Of a stretch of DNA of 64,000 nucleotides, positions 34,999 to 42,932 are shown one piece after another. Every line of letters starts with the position of its first letter. Position 1 is the stretch's first letter. Below the pieces are notes generated by a model, which saw only the letters and a program-made list of their open reading frames with translations, had not been told where the DNA came from and searched no databases. The DNA is taken from assembly GCF_014892575.1 (NCBI RefSeq), contig NZ_JADBGI010000006.1:62001-126000 (forward strand). The letters run 5' to 3'. The DNA is from Nocardiopsis coralli. Its GTDB lineage: Bacteria; Actinomycetota; Actinomycetes; Streptosporangiales; Streptosporangiaceae. The translations under genes and the position numbers were made by a program.

Positions 34999-35145
34999 AT
35001 GCGAAGCGCAACCCCCCGCGCCGCACTCGCCCTCCTGATCCACCGGTCGCTGATCCTGGCCGGCGTCATCGTCCAGTGCCCGGTCTGCCTGCAGCACTAC
35101 GAGACCAGCGACCCTCGCGCCTCCTACCCGCACAACAACCACTGA
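34999..35145 (+). CDS. Small zinc-knuckle-like protein, 48 aa
   Basis: Begins MRSATPRAALALLIHRS and holds one CPVC pair followed by histidines near the C-terminus. AGAGG precedes the ATG. Lies between the two hairpin leaders. Confidence 0.55.
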   Translation: MRSATPRAALALLIHRSLILAGVIVQCPVCLQHYETSDPRASYPHNNH

Positions 35146-35149
35146 CCCC

Positions 35150-35205
35150 GGTGATGCCTCTGCCCACCAGCTCCCGCACTGGTGGGCGGGGGGACCATCC
35201 GGTCC
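35150..35205 (+). repeat. Hairpin leader motif, copy B
   Basis: Second copy of the 34863-34918 motif, starting 5 bases past the stop of the 48-residue gene. Two changes fall in or beside the first loop and three in the second loop, so nearly all paired positions are kept. Confidence 0.8.
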
Positions 35206-35213
35206 CGAACGGA

Positions 35214-35261
35214 GAAGACCCGCCCCGCTGGTTTGCCGACCATCTACCGGGGCGGGTCTTC
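35214..35261 (+). terminator. Terminator or attenuator ahead of the Nudix operon
   Basis: 14-bp perfect stem (35214-35227, 35248-35261) with a 20-base loop, ending 26 bp before the Nudix start. No T-run. Confidence 0.65.
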
Positions 35262-35287
35262 CTACTCCTGGAAGGAGCACCCCTAGT

Positions 35288-35854
35288 ATGAGCGCGAAGC
35301 GCTGCTGCGGAACCTCGATCGGCGTGATGATCGAGGACGAACGCCACAACCTCCTCATGGTCACCCGCGGCTGGTGGCCCAAGGGCACCGCTCCCGTCGC
35401 GGGGCACGTGAGGGACGAACACACCGACGTGGCCGCTGCCCTGGTCGCCGAGGTCGAAGAGGAAGTCGGCCTGACGGTGACCGGCTCCGGGCTGCTCTGG
35501 GAAGGGTTCCTGCCCAACCTGTGTGCCAGCCTCCCCCACCGGCCCACGCCCGGTCACTACTGGCACCTGGCCATCGCCACAGCCGAAGGGCAGGTCACCC
35601 CAGCCGAGGGAGAGACCAAGGGCGCGCGCTTCTACTCGCCGGTCGAAGTGAACGACCTCGCCCACGCGACGCTGGCCCACTACCGCGACGGCGGACGCGC
35701 CGAGGAGCAGCCCGACGAGTCCCTCGAGGCTGTGTGGCTGCGCCTGCTCTGGGAGGCGGGCCGTCTGAGCTGGCTCTCCTCCGAGGACCTCGCCGTGGCA
35801 GAGACCGCCTATACGACCGAGCCCGGCGAGTACTGGCTGGGAGGGCGGCGCTGA
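35288..35854 (+). CDS. Nudix-type hydrolase domain protein, Pif-like candidate
   Basis: 188 residues. Nudix fold with a recognisable but altered box (GHVRDE... AEVEEEVGL): the usual Arg of REUxEE is Ala, and the spacing from the Gly is one longer. In pSAM2 the Nudix-domain Pif protein gives conjugal immunity, so a similar role is possible. GGAAGGAG precedes the ATG. First of five genes joined by overlapping stop/start codons. Confidence 0.82.
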   Translation: MSAKRCCGTSIGVMIEDERHNLLMVTRGWWPKGTAPVAGHVRDEHTDVAAALVAEVEEEVGLTVTGSGLLWEGFLPNLCASLPHRPTPGHYWHLAIATAEGQVTPAEGETKGARFYSPVEVNDLAHATLAHYRDGGRAEEQPDESLEAVWLRLLWEAGRLSWLSSEDLAVAETAYTTEPGEYWLGGRR

Positions 35855-36249
35855 TGGAACTCCCCCCGCTGATCCGTGTGATCTCTTTCGGCTACCTGCA
35901 CTCGCCCCCGCCTGCGGAGGCGCACATGGTCTTCGACCTGCGGCGCCACTTTCGGGACCCGCACATCGATCCGGAGTTCCGTCACCTGACCAGCTCCAAC
36001 CCCCGTGTGCGGGCGAAGGTGCTGGGCACACCCGGCATCCCCGAGCTCGTCGACGCGATCATGGCCGCCTCCGTGGCGATGACCTCCGGTCCGGCCCGAG
36101 CCGACGTCGTCGTGGCCATCGGATGCGCTGGCGGCCAGCACCGAGCGCCGAACGTCGCACGGTCCGTGGTCGAGCGCCTGGAGGAGATGGGCCACGACGT
36201 GCAGCTCGACCCCCGGCACCTCACGAAGCCGGTGGTGGAGCGGCCGTGA
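35854..36249 (+). CDS. RapZ C-terminal-domain-like protein
   Basis: 131 residues matching only the C-terminal half of RapZ/YvcJ: MVFDLRRHFRDPH and VAIGCAGGQHRAPNVARSV. The P-loop half is absent. In RapZ this domain binds a small ligand and partner proteins. The ATG overlaps the Nudix stop. Function on the AICE unknown. Confidence 0.8.
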   Translation: MELPPLIRVISFGYLHSPPPAEAHMVFDLRRHFRDPHIDPEFRHLTSSNPRVRAKVLGTPGIPELVDAIMAASVAMTSGPARADVVVAIGCAGGQHRAPNVARSVVERLEEMGHDVQLDPRHLTKPVVERP

Positions 36250-36596
36250 TCTGCGTGTTCTGCCAGATCATCAACGACCAGGCACCGGCTGAGGTGGTCC
36301 AGGTGTGGCCTGACGCCATCGCGATCGCACCGCTGCAGCCTGTGGCCGACGGCCACCGCCTGGTCCTGCCCCGCACCCACGTGGAAACCGCGGTCACCGA
36401 CCCCGTCGTGACCGCCACGGCCGCACGCCGGGCCGCCCAGACGGTGCGACCTGGTGAGCACATGGCTCTGAATGTTGGCCCCGAAGCAGGACAGACGGTC
36501 CCGCACCTGCACATCCATCTGTGGCCGTGCCTCGGGGCCGGTGCGTGCATGCCCTGGGGCTGCCCGACCACCCACCGCAAAGGAGATTCCCGATGA
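36246..36596 (+). CDS. HIT family nucleotide-binding protein
   Basis: 116 residues. CVFCQII at the N-terminus (zinc-type CxxC) and the HIT motif HLHIHLWP, whose central His is the nucleophile that cleaves nucleotide phosphoramidates or dinucleotides. Starts GTG overlapping the RapZ-C stop by 4 bases and overlaps the next start by 4. The C-terminal 15 residues are Cys/His-rich. Confidence 0.88.
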   Translation: MICVFCQIINDQAPAEVVQVWPDAIAIAPLQPVADGHRLVLPRTHVETAVTDPVVTATAARRAAQTVRPGEHMALNVGPEAGQTVPHLHIHLWPCLGAGACMPWGCPTTHRKGDSR

Positions 36597-37027
36597 CCGT
36601 CACCCACCCGACTCAGTGGCTGGGGGTCGGCGGCCGCACCGAGCACGCTGACCTCCTCGACCAGATCCCGCACGACCTCGTCCTGACCTGGGACGGTGAG
36701 GTCTCCTACTCCGTAGAGATCCGTTTCGTCCTCGACCCCGAAGAGCCCGAGGCCTACCTGTGCTGGGAGGTCGACCGCGACGTGCTTGCCCGCGGAACGG
36801 CTTCCTGGGCGGGCGACGGAGACTTCCGCATCGCTGTGTGGGCCCAGGACCCGGCCCTCGTGGTCATCAACCTCTTCGACGCGGTGACCGGCCGCTGGTC
36901 CCGCTACCTGGCCCGCCGCGGGGAGCTCGAGGACTTCCTGGCCGAGACCTATCGGCAGGTCCCCTCCGGAGAGGAGCAGCTGAGCCTCGAACGGGTCCTG
37001 GCCGCCCTGATCGGGGGTGAGCGCTGA
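36593..37027 (+). CDS. SsgA-like sporulation/cell-division protein (SALP)
   Basis: 144 residues resembling SsgA/SsgB: YSVEIRFVLDPEEPEAY, ARGTASWAGDGDFRIAVWA and FLAETYRQVPSGEE keep the family spacing. SsgA-like proteins control septum placement in sporulating hyphae. Finding one in an AICE, coupled to a WhiB-like gene, suggests the element acts on host division. Confidence 0.82.
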   Translation: MTVTHPTQWLGVGGRTEHADLLDQIPHDLVLTWDGEVSYSVEIRFVLDPEEPEAYLCWEVDRDVLARGTASWAGDGDFRIAVWAQDPALVVINLFDAVTGRWSRYLARRGELEDFLAETYRQVPSGEEQLSLERVLAALIGGER

Positions 37028-37668
37028 TGAAGACGCTGCCCCCGCCCACGGACCCCACCTGGCGGACCCGAGCTGCTTGCCGGGATGAGGACACCGAGCT
37101 CTTCTTCGACGAGGACCGCCAGGCGGAGGCCCAGCAGGTATGCGCCGCATGCCCGGTGCGCACGGACTGCTTCGACGCCGCCCTGGCCACCTACGAGAAG
37201 TACGGGGTGTGGGGCGGGGCGACGACCCACGCCCGCACCGTCGAGCGCCGGCGGCGCCTGCGAGGGCGCGAGCCCCACTATCCCGCACCGCCCCCGCCCA
37301 AGGAAGTCGCTTCGCCCCCGGCCAGGGTCGACGCCACGGGTTCGGTACGGCGCCTGCAGGCGCTGCGGGCCGACGGCCACCGCACCTCCGACATCGCCGA
37401 GACCGCTCTCTGCTCGGTCAAGACGATGAGCGCCTGGTGCCACACCGACCGGAGGCGCATCGACGCGTCCCTGGCCAGCTCGATCTCCAGGGCCTACAGG
37501 GACTTGGCCGGACAACCGCCCGGAGGGAGCGGGCCGGGCCTGGGCCCGGAGGGACGTCGCTCACGGGCCGCCGCTCGCGGGTGGGTCCCCAGCACCCGGT
37601 GGGCCGGCATCGACCTCGACGACCCGCGCTCCCGACCTCACCCCGACGCAAGCGAGACCGCCGCCTGA
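37027..37668 (+). CDS. WhiB-like iron-sulfur regulator with C-terminal HTH
   Basis: 213 residues. Cys18, Cys39, Cys42 and Cys48 for the 4Fe-4S cluster, then the GVWGG turn at 60-64. Unusually long: after residue 95 comes a second region (RRLQALRADGHRTSDIAE) that looks like an HTH, and a proline/glycine tail. WhiB proteins bind sigma factor region 4. The ATG overlaps the SsgA-like stop. A strong terminator follows. Confidence 0.9.
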   Translation: MKTLPPPTDPTWRTRAACRDEDTELFFDEDRQAEAQQVCAACPVRTDCFDAALATYEKYGVWGGATTHARTVERRRRLRGREPHYPAPPPPKEVASPPARVDATGSVRRLQALRADGHRTSDIAETALCSVKTMSAWCHTDRRRIDASLASSISRAYRDLAGQPPGGSGPGLGPEGRRSRAAARGWVPSTRWAGIDLDDPRSRPHPDASETAA

Positions 37669-37689
37669 GACCACCGACACCGCACACGA

Positions 37690-37726
37690 AACGGGCCCGC
37701 CACATTCCAGCTGTGGCGGGCCCGTT
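37690..37726 (+). terminator. Strong terminator of the Nudix-WhiB operon
   Basis: 15-bp perfect stem (37690-37704, 37712-37726) with a 7-base loop and a partial T-run. Confidence 0.85.
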
Positions 37727-37759
37727 CTGTTCCCGGTTCTACCAGAAAGGGCTCCCCAG

Positions 37760-38893
37760 ATGTTCGAGTTGACCGTGCCCGTCAACGAACTGGCCGCCCA
37801 CCTGAAGTGGGTGTCTGACCACTGCCCGACCCGCCCCGCCGTGCCGGTCCTGGCCGGGATCCGCCTGAGCGTGACCGAAGGCCGCCTGGCCCTGGACGCG
37901 ACCGACCACAAGACCTGGGCCTCGGCCCGTGTGGAAGCCGACACAAGCGGAGAGGGCATCGCCGTGCTCCCCGGGCGACTGCTGTCCACCCTGGTGGCCA
38001 AACTCCCTGCCGACCGAGAGCTGCGTCTGGAGATCGAGGAGGCTACCGCCCGCCTGCGGTGTGGACCGGTGAACGCCCGCCTGCACACTCTGGCCGCCGA
38101 TGAGTACCCCGCTCCGCCGGAGGTTCCCAACACAGTGGGCCGGTGCGAGGCCTCCGACCTGGCCCCGGCCACGGCACGGGTGGCCGCCACCGCCGGGACC
38201 GACGACGCAATCCCGCACCTGATCGGGATGCAGCTGGTGTTCGGCGACGACGGTCTCTCCCTGGCCTCCACCGACAGGTACCAGGCCTCCCACGCGACCG
38301 TGCCGTGGACACCCACGATCTCCGCGCCCGAAGCAGGCCCGAAGGATTCCATCGTGGCGGCCGCGACCCTGGCCCGGGCAGCACGCGGCCTGATCGGCGA
38401 CGTGGATCTGGCCGCAGGCGACGACCTGATCGGCCTGATCACCCACGCGCGCACGCTGATGATGCGCTGCCTGGACTACGAGTTCCCGAAGGTCGAAGCC
38501 TTCCTTGACTCCGCTCGCTCCCGCCACACGGCCACCGTGATCGTGGAGACCACCGTGCTCACCGCGGCGGTCGAGCGGGCGCGGCTGTTCTCCCCCGCGT
38601 CGGTTCCCATCACCTTGCACGTGGCAGGCAACGAGGCGACCGTTCGCGGCGGTCAAGAGGGTGAGGAGACCGCCGAGACACTGCCCGTTGAGGTCGAGGG
38701 CGAACTCGACGAGGACGGCGTCACCTTGGGCATGAACGCGGGCTACTTGCTCGGAGCCTTGTCAGGCACCCGCTCCGAGCAGGCCCGGTTGGCCCTGGCC
38801 ACGGAGACCAAACCCGTGATCGCCACCGGCACCGACAGCGACGACCGGAACTGGAACGTGCTCATGCCCCTGCGCCTGTCCGGTCGGCGGTGA
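37760..38893 (+). CDS. dnaN: DNA polymerase III sliding clamp (beta) homologue
   Basis: 377 residues, full DnaN length, three clamp domains. It starts MFELTVPVNELAAHLKWV and ends with the clamp-like VLMPLRL. The clamp encircles DNA and tethers polymerase. This copy differs in context from chromosomal dnaN (no dnaA/recF) and lies in the AICE beside an initiator and helicase loader. It probably supports element replication or competes with the host clamp. Confidence 0.88.
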   Translation: MFELTVPVNELAAHLKWVSDHCPTRPAVPVLAGIRLSVTEGRLALDATDHKTWASARVEADTSGEGIAVLPGRLLSTLVAKLPADRELRLEIEEATARLRCGPVNARLHTLAADEYPAPPEVPNTVGRCEASDLAPATARVAATAGTDDAIPHLIGMQLVFGDDGLSLASTDRYQASHATVPWTPTISAPEAGPKDSIVAAATLARAARGLIGDVDLAAGDDLIGLITHARTLMMRCLDYEFPKVEAFLDSARSRHTATVIVETTVLTAAVERARLFSPASVPITLHVAGNEATVRGGQEGEETAETLPVEVEGELDEDGVTLGMNAGYLLGALSGTRSEQARLALATETKPVIATGTDSDDRNWNVLMPLRLSGRR

Positions 38894-39006
38894 ACGCCGG
38901 CCTCTCACCTCAGCACCTGCTCGAGGATCCCGATCTCCTCGTTCAGGTGCTGCCTTGAACGCCGAACACCCCGCGCCTACAAACCGATCCATCTGAGGAG
39001 GACAGC

Positions 39007-39456
39007 ATGAAGGTGTACGACCTGTACCAGCGCGGCCGCCCCGAGCGCGCCCGAACTCTGGCCGCCGAGCTCCGACAGACCGTGCCCGAGCGGTGGTCGG
39101 CCCTCGACCGGTACCGCGCCGAGGAGCTCATCGAAGACCCGATCGACGAGGACGAGGCGGACGAGATGTGGCATCGCCTCAACGTGGCCGACCTCGGGGT
39201 GGCCCTGCGTGCCTGCTCGGGCGGTTCCTGGGCGGTCACCACGACCGGGGATCACCTGCTCATCGAACGGGTCGAGCTCACCAACGACTGGGCGGAGGCC
39301 GAGCAGCGTTACTTCGACCTGGTCGAGGACCTGTTGGAGGAACACGACCTGCGCGGTTGGGACTACAGCGACGTGGGCCGGTGCGTGGCCGCGGGCGGCG
39401 TTCTGCTGCCGAAGGCCCCCGACGCGGAGTTCGACATGTGGCGGATCTTCGTGTGA
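39007..39456 (+). CDS. Hypothetical protein, 149 aa
   Basis: Acidic, starts MKVYDLYQRGRPERARTLA, no known motif. GAGGA precedes the ATG. Overlaps the initiator gene by 4 bases, so probably part of the replication operon. Confidence 0.7.
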   Translation: MKVYDLYQRGRPERARTLAAELRQTVPERWSALDRYRAEELIEDPIDEDEADEMWHRLNVADLGVALRACSGGSWAVTTTGDHLLIERVELTNDWAEAEQRYFDLVEDLLEEHDLRGWDYSDVGRCVAAGGVLLPKAPDAEFDMWRIFV

Positions 39457-40283
39457 GGCCAGCCGCCCACGACAACCTCCGCATCCGGTGGCTCCGGCAC
39501 GTGCTCGGCACGGCCTCGATCTCGGACGCGGTGCGTGTGGTGCTCCTCACGCTGGCCGAGGGGATGGACGAGGACGGAAGGGTCGAGGCCGACCGAGAGG
39601 AGCTGGCACAGCTCCTCTCACGCTCCCCTCGCCGCATCTCGTCGAGGCTGAGCGCAGCCATCGAATCCGGGTTGCTCAAGCGCACCCGACGGGGCTCACG
39701 GGGAGCCAAGAGCGCGTTCGAGGCCGCACTCCCGGAAAGTGCATTGGTGACCCCCGGGGGTCCCTTGTTTCCGAAGAAACAAAGGACAGAACCAAGACCT
39801 GTTTCCGAGGAAACCAATCGCCCCCGGGGGTCACCTGTTTCCGACGAAACAGATCACACCCGGGGGTCACGAGGAGCCGTTCCTTCGTCACCCCCGGGGG
39901 TCACGAAGGAAGCGCCCCCTATAGGGGAAGAGCGCTCGGAACCCGCTCCACAGGCCCCTTCGGCCCCGCCCGATCACCGCAGCCGGCACGGGCGGGTCAA
40001 GGCCCTCTCGGCCGTCTACGAGGACGCCACCAACCACATGACCAACCCGGACAAGGTCCGAGGGATCGTCCGGAAAGCCGTAGATGCGGGGTGCTACTCG
40101 GACGAGGAGATCATCCGCGGCCTGCGCCACATCGCCGCCGAGGGCCGCTTCTCCCTGACCGCCGACAGCCTGCGGATCGCCATCAACAAGAGCGCACCAC
40201 GCCCCAACCTCCGCGTCGTGGGAGGCCACACGCCCTACCGCAACCCCTCCGACTACGGAGACAACCCCGACCCCTGGGCATGA
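39453..40283 (+). CDS. Replication initiator-like winged-helix protein (lambda O-like layout)
   Basis: 276 residues from GTG 39453. An N-terminal winged HTH (about 10-85; ADREELAQLLSRSPRRISSR), a low-complexity linker (about 98-160) whose DNA holds iterons, and a C-terminal helical domain (YEDATNHMTNPDKVRGIV). The order, iterons inside the gene and the downstream helicase-loader gene parallel lambda O/P. Initiator function is inferred, not proven. Confidence 0.7.
   Translation: MRPAAHDNLRIRWLRHVLGTASISDAVRVVLLTLAEGMDEDGRVEADREELAQLLSRSPRRISSRLSAAIESGLLKRTRRGSRGAKSAFEAALPESALVTPGGPLFPKKQRTEPRPVSEETNRPRGSPVSDETDHTRGSRGAVPSSPPGVTKEAPPIGEERSEPAPQAPSAPPDHRSRHGRVKALSAVYEDATNHMTNPDKVRGIVRKAVDAGCYSDEEIIRGLRHIAAEGRFSLTADSLRIAINKSAPRPNLRVVGGHTPYRNPSDYGDNPDPWA
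39749..39927. repeat. Interleaved iterons: candidate replication origin
   Basis: Series 1: CCCCCGGGGGTC palindromes centred near 39755, 39825, 39861 and 39895. Series 2: GTTTCCGANGAAAC dyads starting at 39767, 39801 and 39837. Steps are 34-36 bp or twice that (about 35-bp period), and the series alternate. A 12-bp palindrome CCCCTATAGGGG follows at 39916-39927. This is the hallmark of an iteron origin inside an initiator gene. Confidence 0.75.
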
Positions 40284-40294
40284 GGAGGCCCTGC

Positions 40295-40984
40295 ATGAGC
40301 ACTCGAGACGCAGATCTGCTCCATCGGCTGCGCCACATCATCGACCAGAAGGGGCTGGACACCACACCCGGTCCCGTCGAGGACGATCCGCACCCCGACC
40401 TGCCGGGCCACCCCGAGTTCCACCACAGGCAGCGCGTGAACAGCGCCCTGTCCCGGTTCGAGACCACCACGCCGCCCCGCTACCTGACGGCCTCCACCGA
40501 GCACCCTCAGGTGTGCGATTGGGCCGACCGGGTGGCCGCGGACCCGACGCAGGCACCCTCCCTGATGCTCTGGGGCGGCACGGGCACGGGCAAGACCCAC
40601 GCCGCCTACGGGGCCGTCCGCAGGATCGCCCTGAAGGGCCCCGCGAGGTTCGCGTTCGTGGCCACCACGTTCCCCGACCTCTACGCCGCTCTGCGGCCCG
40701 GGGCGGCCACCGACGAGGAACGCGAACGGCACCTGCGCCGCGTCCTGAATGTCCCGCTCCTACTCCTGGACGACCTCGGCACGACCAAAAGCTCGGCCTG
40801 GACGGAGGAGGTCACCTACCGGATCGTCAACCAGCGCTACAACCGCATGCTGCCGACCCTGATCACCAGCAACCCGCCGCCGGCGGCCCTGCCCGAGCTG
40901 CTGGGCGACCGGATCGCCTCCCGGCTGATCGAGATGACCACACGCGTGGAGATGAACGGCCAGGACAGGAGGCTCCGTCGATGA
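40295..40984 (+). CDS. DnaC/IstB-like AAA+ helicase loader
   Basis: 229 residues. Walker A GGTGTGKTH (94-102), Walker B LLLLDDLGT (about 154-162), sensor 1 Asn in LITSNPP, and an Arg-rich C-terminus. Related to DnaC/DnaI loaders that place DnaB on origin DNA. GAGGAGG precedes the ATG at 40295; an ATG at 40280 overlaps the initiator stop. Next to the initiator, it fits the lambda P role. Confidence 0.87.
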   Translation: MSTRDADLLHRLRHIIDQKGLDTTPGPVEDDPHPDLPGHPEFHHRQRVNSALSRFETTTPPRYLTASTEHPQVCDWADRVAADPTQAPSLMLWGGTGTGKTHAAYGAVRRIALKGPARFAFVATTFPDLYAALRPGAATDEERERHLRRVLNVPLLLLDDLGTTKSSAWTEEVTYRIVNQRYNRMLPTLITSNPPPAALPELLGDRIASRLIEMTTRVEMNGQDRRLRR

Positions 40985-41139
40985 GTCCCGTCCTGACCGC
41001 CCACACGAAAGCGGCCCCGGCCTGTACCGCCAAGCACCGCCGGGACCGCGCCCCACACCTCAGCAAGGAACGGAGCTCCTCCATCATGACCGACGGCTGC
41101 ATCATGACGTTCCCGAGCAGGGAGGTCACCCCCGCATGA
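40981..41139 (+). CDS. Small protein, 52 aa
   Basis: ATGA overlap with the loader stop, and an ATGA overlap with xis at its end. Sequence is not family-like (MSPVLTAHTKAAPACTA). An internal start near 41086 after GGAACGGAG is possible. Real mainly because of its tight spacing. Confidence 0.45.
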   Translation: MSPVLTAHTKAAPACTAKHRRDRAPHLSKERSSSIMTDGCIMTFPSREVTPA

Positions 41140-41351
41140 GCACCAAGACCCCCAAGATCCCGGCACAGCGCGGCCGCGGGTGGCTGACGGTCGACGAGTT
41201 CTGCGAGGAGCTGCTGATCAGCCGCGACACCTTCTACGACTGGCGGAAGAAGGGGCGTGCCCCGAAGTGCGCGAAGCTCCCGAACGGGAGCCTGCGCATC
41301 CGCCGTGCCGAATTCGACAAGTTCATGACCACCGCCGAGGAAACCTCCTGA
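41136..41351 (+). CDS. xis: Excisionase (Xis), MerR/AlpA-type HTH
   Basis: 71 residues. DNA-binding wing helix WLTVDEFCEELLISRDTFYD followed by a basic turn. Directs excision by bending the att region. Its TGA overlaps the integrase ATG, the normal xis-int order in AICEs. Confidence 0.9.
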   Translation: MSTKTPKIPAQRGRGWLTVDEFCEELLISRDTFYDWRKKGRAPKCAKLPNGSLRIRRAEFDKFMTTAEETS

Positions 41352-42814
41352 TGATCGACCCCGACGACCTGAGCTACAAGGTCGCCATCTGGAAGACCGA
41401 GGTCTACAAGGGTGCCCGGGCCACCACCCACACCGTCCGGTGGCGGGTCGGCACGAAACGGCACCGGGAGCCCCTCCGTTCAGGACGCCAGGCCGAGGCC
41501 TTCCGAGCGCAACTCGTGCAAGCTCAGAGCCGCGGCGAAGCGTTCAGCATCAGCCGCGGACGCCCTGTGAGCGTCCTTCGAGCCACAGCCGACAAGGAGG
41601 CACAGGAGCGCCAGGGGGTGACCTGGTACGACTTCGCTGTCTCTTACGTCGACCACAAGTGGTCCGACACATCGGCCAAGCATCGGGCGAACATCGCGTT
41701 CGCGCTGATGATGGCGACGACAGCATTGCTCAGCACCGACCGGGGCATGCCGGATCCGATCCTGCTCCGAGGTGCGCTGAAACGCTGGGCCTTCAGCAAG
41801 ACGAACCGAGCGAAGCAACAGCCGGCAGAAGTCGAAGCAGCCCTCCGATGGGTCGCTCAGAACTGCCGGACCGTGGGAGAGCTCTCCGACCCCGGGCTCG
41901 CAGGCTCCATGGTTCAGGCAGTGACGCGTGACCTGCACGGCAGGAATCTGAAGGTCTCATCCCAGCGACGCAACCACAGCATCATCAAAGCCGCGCTCGC
42001 ACATGCGGTCTCAGAAGGGCTCCTGGACTACTCCCCCATCAAGGAACTCGAGGTGAAGAGTTCCAGCTCGGTGCACCAGGTCGACCGCCGGTGCGTCATC
42101 AACCCTCGGCAAGCCGGGCAACTGCTGAATGCCGTGCGGGAGTACGGAGACGAGCACACCGACCAGAAGTCCGGCCCCCGACTGGTGGCTTTCTTCGCCG
42201 TGATGTACTACGCGGCGCTCCGCCCCGAGGAAGCGGTCAATCTCCGCAGGCACGACCTGGTGCTTCCCGAACCGAAGCACACCACTAGTGAAGACGGGGA
42301 GGAGGAGCTCACCTACGACTGGGGCACCATCTACGTAGGTCAGGTCACCCCTGATGCGGAGCCGGCGTTCACCGACGACGGCAGCAACCGGGATACCCGC
42401 GATGCGCCCAAGCAACGAGGAGCGGGTGAGGTCCGTCCCGTCCCCTGCGACCCGGAACTGACCAGGCTCTTGTGGGAGCACATGGAGGAGTTCGGCACCG
42501 ACTCGCGGGGGCGCCTCTTCACTGGGGTACGCGACGGCACCCCGCTCGCATCCAGCACTTACCGACGTGCGTGGTCCCGAGCGCGGGACCGGGCTCTGAC
42601 CGAGTCTGAGGCGGCCTCACCGCTGGCCCGGCGCCCCTACGATCTTCGGCACACGTGCGTGTCCACGTGGCTGAACGCAGGGGTGTCGACGAAGCTCGTG
42701 GCCCAGTGGGCAGGGCACAGCGTGGCGGTACTGCAGGCGATCTACGCCAAGTGCCTCGTCGGTGAGGAGGAACAAGCGAAGACGCGCATCGAGGAGGCCC
42801 GCAAGCGCTTCTGA
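41351..42814 (+). CDS. int: AICE integrase, tyrosine recombinase
   Basis: 487 residues. N-terminal arm-binding region, core-binding domain (about 95-240) and catalytic domain with Arg in ALRPEEA, YDLRHTCVS (HxxR box with Tyr for His), GHSVAV and the nucleophile Tyr in AIYAKC. It lies 118 bp from the right att core, reading towards it. Its stop overlaps an arm-type repeat. Catalyses integration into tRNA-Thr. Confidence 0.95.
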   Translation: MIDPDDLSYKVAIWKTEVYKGARATTHTVRWRVGTKRHREPLRSGRQAEAFRAQLVQAQSRGEAFSISRGRPVSVLRATADKEAQERQGVTWYDFAVSYVDHKWSDTSAKHRANIAFALMMATTALLSTDRGMPDPILLRGALKRWAFSKTNRAKQQPAEVEAALRWVAQNCRTVGELSDPGLAGSMVQAVTRDLHGRNLKVSSQRRNHSIIKAALAHAVSEGLLDYSPIKELEVKSSSSVHQVDRRCVINPRQAGQLLNAVREYGDEHTDQKSGPRLVAFFAVMYYAALRPEEAVNLRRHDLVLPEPKHTTSEDGEEELTYDWGTIYVGQVTPDAEPAFTDDGSNRDTRDAPKQRGAGEVRPVPCDPELTRLLWEHMEEFGTDSRGRLFTGVRDGTPLASSTYRRAWSRARDRALTESEAASPLARRPYDLRHTCVSTWLNAGVSTKLVAQWAGHSVAVLQAIYAKCLVGEEEQAKTRIEEARKRF

Positions 42815-42822
42815 ACGCATTC
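42808..42822 (+). repeat. Arm-type repeat, right end
   Basis: CTTCTGAACGCATTC, same as 20565-20579. A further TTCTGAAC follows at 42820-42827, making a close direct repeat. It lies 110 bp inside the right att core. Confidence 0.5.
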
Positions 42823-42877
42823 TGAACAACCACTCACCGCGGACCGCTACTGTCCACCGACAGCCACCGACGCATAC

Positions 42878-42919
42878 AAAGGCCCCGTCACCTGTTCTCG
42901 CAGGTGACGGGGCCTTTTT
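42878..42919 (+). terminator. Integrase terminator
   Basis: 17-bp perfect stem (42878-42894, 42901-42917), 6-base loop and a run of five T. Strong rho-independent terminator, also able to end tRNA transcription from the other side. Confidence 0.9.
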
Positions 42920-42932
42920 GCATGTCAGAAGA

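Noticed and set aside
35854..36249. Complete RapZ nucleotide-binding protein
   Set aside because: No Walker A or B; only the C-terminal domain is present.
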